Origin: Gerris lacustris
Lineage: Eukaryota; Arthropoda; Insecta; Hemiptera; Gerridae
Reading direction: 5' to 3'
NCBI GenBank assembly: GCA_951217055.1
Contig: OX578282.1
Span: 43,824,329 to 43,888,328 of the forward strand
Length of the DNA: 64,000 nt
Made by a program: the position numbers and the translations under genes. Of this stretch, positions 61,080 to 64,000 are shown piece by piece (position 1 is the first letter of the stretch; every line of letters begins with the position of its first letter). A model generated the notes under the pieces. That model had not been told where the DNA came from, made no database searches, and was given only the letters and a program-made list of their open reading frames with translations.

Positions 61080-62430
61080 TAAGAGGGTTTCGAGGTCATC
61101 CTAGAAACCCTTAATGCTTTTGGTAGTTCGTCCATCCGTCCGTCGTATCTTGTATCATATCTTCCGACCTATTGTAGCTAGAGATTTATACTTTTTGCCC
61201 AAAAACAGAAAAAATGTTGTGATTTCACTACTAAAAATTTCTTCGATCAACGAGCAATTGCGAACTGATTGCAACATTTTTCATTTTTTGTAATTTTTGA
61301 GTGGGGTATCATAGTAAGGGTATTGAAATTTAGATTACAAATATATATCGTGATTCCAAAATAGCGGCATTTTATCCCCTGAATTGCTAAAACAACCCCC
61401 CCCCCCAAAAGTCCCCCGCTCCTCGCTACACCATAAGCAAAGGTCCTAAAAATGAGGATAAAATACATAAATATACTTCTTTGTGGGCCAAAGATATTTT
61501 CGGAGTTAATATAATAAGTTAAATTTTAGGTGGACATGACTATCGTAAATATTTATTTTTGTAATAGGTAATTTTTTATTATAGTATCATATTTGAGGTA
61601 TTGAAATGTAGAATACAAATAAATATACATCTATCGTGATTCCAAAATGGCGGCAATTTTACCCCCGGAATTAACAAAACAAACCCCAAAAAATTGTACC
61701 CCCCCCCCCTACCCCGTAAGGAACGGTCCTTAAAATGAGGTTAAAAAACATAAATATACTTCTCTGTGGGCCATGATATTTCCGGAAGTATAATAATGTA
61801 AAAAAAAAATAATGTATGAAATATGAATTCTTATCACCGAAGAAACCTGGCAAGTACTTGACGGGATTTTTGGGATATAACGTCTGGCAAGAACATTCCT
61901 CAAATTCTCCTCTAGCCCCAGTTTCGAGTACACTTGTAGAATACCTTGGGTTTCGTTGGTAAAACCAAAAAAAGAAACCCTGATAGTTTCTGTCTGTATA
62001 ATATATGGTTCCAATTCCAATAACTTTTGATTTGAATCGAAAGAGATAAAAACATGAAACTTTCCAGTACTAAAGATAGTTTTGACGTGCACATCTGCTG
62101 TTCAAATCCAAAATGGCGGCGGATAATTCATGTCACGGGGATTGGTGGACAATTCAGAAAGGTATTGAAGAGTAGATTACAAAAATGTATAACACTTGTG
62201 GATAGTGGTTAATTTTCATGCTATTTTTTTAAAAAAAAAAACATAATTTAGAATGCCCCCCCCCCCCCTTCCCACCCCCTATAATAACTAATTTCATGTT
62301 CATAATACCAACGAGAAACCCTTGTTACGAGAGACTTCACGCGGAACCAATTTGTTTCTGTCACAAACATATTTGTCAAATTCTCGCATTTTTGACACAA
62401 TTTTTGGACGCATGTAAAGACATTCTTTTT
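61080..62430. repeat. Composite interspersed repeat with an internal duplication
   Basis: Two related subunits, about 61310-61500 and 61590-61800, share 'cgtgattccaaaat.gcggca.ttt', C runs, 'ggtcctaaaaatgagg' and 'acataaatatacttct'. Further right, 'aataccaacgagaaaccc' and 'gagacttcacgc' are the reverse complement of 4458-4500, linking this block to family D. No protein-coding content; the open stretches on the minus strand follow the repeats. Confidence 0.6.
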
Positions 62431-62630
62431 CATTAGTGGAAATTATCTAAAGGATGGTTATGTCTTCACGCACCCATATCTGTAACCATGAACTGAGGCT
62501 GCTAATGAAGATGTTTGGATTAGTCAGAGTATTCATACTGTCATTTTAGATTAGTCAGTTGGAAATAATTTATATTAGAAGAGCCCCAGCTTGTAAAGAA
62601 ATAAGTCTGTCAATCGGTGATTTAAATTAG

Positions 62631-63195
62631 TTTATCTACGATTCATACGAAATATAAATATTATATCTCTGTTTAGATGCGTAAAAAGTGATTCTTTCCG
62701 TAGCTGTAATCATTGCGTATGCGCGTTCTTAATTCTTCTTTTATCCGCCCTAGTGCGGAAAAATGAGGAATTCTTCACTCTAATGCACGATTAGCAAGTT
62801 TGTTTACATTTAGCAAAACTAATTTGCTGTTTGTTTAATTAAAGTAACTTTTTATATTAAGTTTTTAGTGAAAAGCAATGAGGGATTTTAGTGATTATGA
62901 TGAAAATGAGGAGAATAATACGCCTCCCGAAATAATTATTTCGGCACAAAATAGAACTAATGATTTAATGTCATCTTACTTAAAAGAGAAATACGAACTT
63001 ACATACAGGAAGTTTATTAAATATTTTTCTTTCCTGTATTTATTATTAAAATCCTCAATCGTAGATGAAGTACGGTACTCAACTCATGCGAAAACTGCAT
63101 TTTGCTTTGCTCGTGTGGTTTTACTACCCTCGCTGTTACTCGGGTGCTAACTCCACACTCGCATGCAAAATTCAACTCTCACGCGTAATGTACTA
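62631..63195 (+). mobile_element. Unclassified dispersed repeat, copy C
   Basis: Single 5' segment (TTTATCTACGATT), 'ccgccctagtgcgg' block, leader, and a coding relic from ATG at 62878 (DENEENNTPPEIIISAQN, LKEKYELTYRKF). It passes directly into the hairpin module and 'acgcgtaatgtacta'. The relic-to-hairpin junction falls at the same codon as in copies A and B, so the truncation predates the spread of these copies. Confidence 0.65.
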
Positions 63196-63356
63196 TTATT
63201 ATTTCAGATGATACATTGCAAAATTGTAATGATGTCTATAATTAAAAAATCAATTTACATGAATAAATGTCTACAATAAAACACCAAATAAACTTTTCTT
63301 CTGGTCTAATTTGAAATCAAGTTCATGAATGCAAGTTGTGTGTAATTCACATAAAT

Positions 63357-63530
63357 TTAGTTTTTATACGGCAAGCCGGTGACATTTTTTATGAATGGAA
63401 GAAAATAAGCTACATTGGAGTAGCCCGCAGGATCACTGTAGTTACAGCCATTTAACGTAATAAAGGATGTTACCCCGACGAGATACGGTTCTTTATTTAC
63501 TGCGACTGTAAGTGGACCTCCACTATCACC
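63357..63530 (-). CDS. Trypsin-like serine protease, last exon (partial gene)
   Basis: After a minus-strand acceptor (T run, then CAG) the exon opens directly with GDSGGPL, the motif holding the nucleophile Ser195 of S1-family proteases. It runs 57 residues to TAA, through YLVGVTSFITLNGC and PAGYSNVAYFLPFIKN. The GVTSF and the Cys pairing with the one before the GDSGG region are as in the family. The His and Asp of the triad must lie on exons beyond 64000. Digestive or immune proteases of this kind are normally secreted; nothing here says which. A phase-0 start is assumed. Confidence 0.8.
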   Translation of the reverse strand, partial: GDSGGPLTVAVNKEPYLVGVTSFITLNGCNYSDPAGYSNVAYFLPFIKNVTGLPYKN

Positions 63531-64000
63531 CTGAAAAAAAAAAAAAAAAAAAAAAAAAATTTAATAATTTTATAAAATTTTATAAAAAATTTATATAATT
63601 TAAGTGCTCATACACTTTTAAGTCCAAACAGTTTTCGTTGCACTAAACAGCTTAAGTCTGAAATCATAATAAAAAGCAGCATCAACAATTCTGTGTTGAT
63701 CCTAGTATGTGCGCGTATAGAAGAGCGTAAAGATTTGGTTCTTTGGCTGGAACTGCCAAGGTCGCGTAAAAAAGCTGCTCTGACCATTGTACGATGGCCG
63801 TCAATACAGTGAAGATAATATTATGACGATATTATATTATAATATTAGCCTCGAAGTTGGCAAGATAGCGAAGTCCCTTCATATTCCAAAATTATTAATA
63901 ACGCCAAGACTAGATCCACCTTTTTTAATATATGCTTCGATATCTATCCTAAACGATGTAGGATGTAGGGCTCTCTACAATTCTGTTCACCGTCAAGACG
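63531..64000. other. Probable intron of the serine protease gene
   Basis: Follows the exon's A-rich acceptor tract (63534-63559 in plus orientation). I looked for a further minus-strand exon with a catalytic Asp motif and did not find one. The right part has GC-average sequence with broken frames, possibly an old transposon piece. Confidence 0.4.

Overview
The window reads as AT-rich nuclear DNA of an animal, most probably an insect. It holds one long multi-exon gene with GT-AG introns, a Ty3/gypsy element primed by tRNA-Ser in the manner of insect 17.6/297-type elements, R1-type LINEs, and many hAT-like, mariner-like and foldback MITEs. The mix of repeats would suit a hemipteran, but that is only an impression; nothing here fixes the species.

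Region 1 (about 2.1-33 kb, + strand) is a large gene coding for a FERM plus PDZ scaffold of the PTPN13/FRMPD2 type. Sixteen exons (2140-27766) join without any frame break into 800 codons: a short lead-in, a complete three-lobed FERM domain, a Ser/Thr-rich linker, one PDZ domain and a tail. The true 5' end lies left of the window. A second 3' end appears to exist. The exon at 27633 carries its own stop and an AATAAA downstream. Skipping it joins the exon ending at 26624 in phase to a 1.26-kb exon (30537-31793) and two small ones, adding a long acidic, Ser/Asn-rich tail with a PVPAPR motif. No phosphatase domain is present.

Its introns hold several transposons: a 94-bp triplication joined to an unclassified repeat (copy A), a perfect 180-bp palindrome, a tRNA-derived SINE, a LINE 3' fragment with a 13-bp target duplication, two hAT-like elements, and an R1-type LINE nested in a foldback DNA transposon.

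Region 2 (about 33-63.2 kb) is gene-poor. Its centrepiece is a very young LTR element (44837-52465, - strand) with two 387-bp LTRs that I read as identical, a TGCA target duplication, a PBS, a PPT, an intact Gag ORF and a protease ORF in the -1 frame. It has no recognisable reverse transcriptase, RNase H or integrase. The protease ORF continues into acidic and then basic tandem peptide repeats, and about 3.8 kb of noncoding AT-rich DNA fills the place where pol is expected. It is the best candidate for an undescribed system: a recently mobile Gag-protease element that must borrow its enzymes. Around it lie MITEs, LINE pieces, foldbacks and two more copies of the unclassified repeat.

Region 3 (right edge) has the last exon of a trypsin-like serine protease gene on the - strand (63357-63530), with the GDSGGPL catalytic-serine motif. 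The rest of that gene lies beyond the window.

All coordinates, splice sites and identities were read by eye. Family names rest on motif recognition, not on searches.
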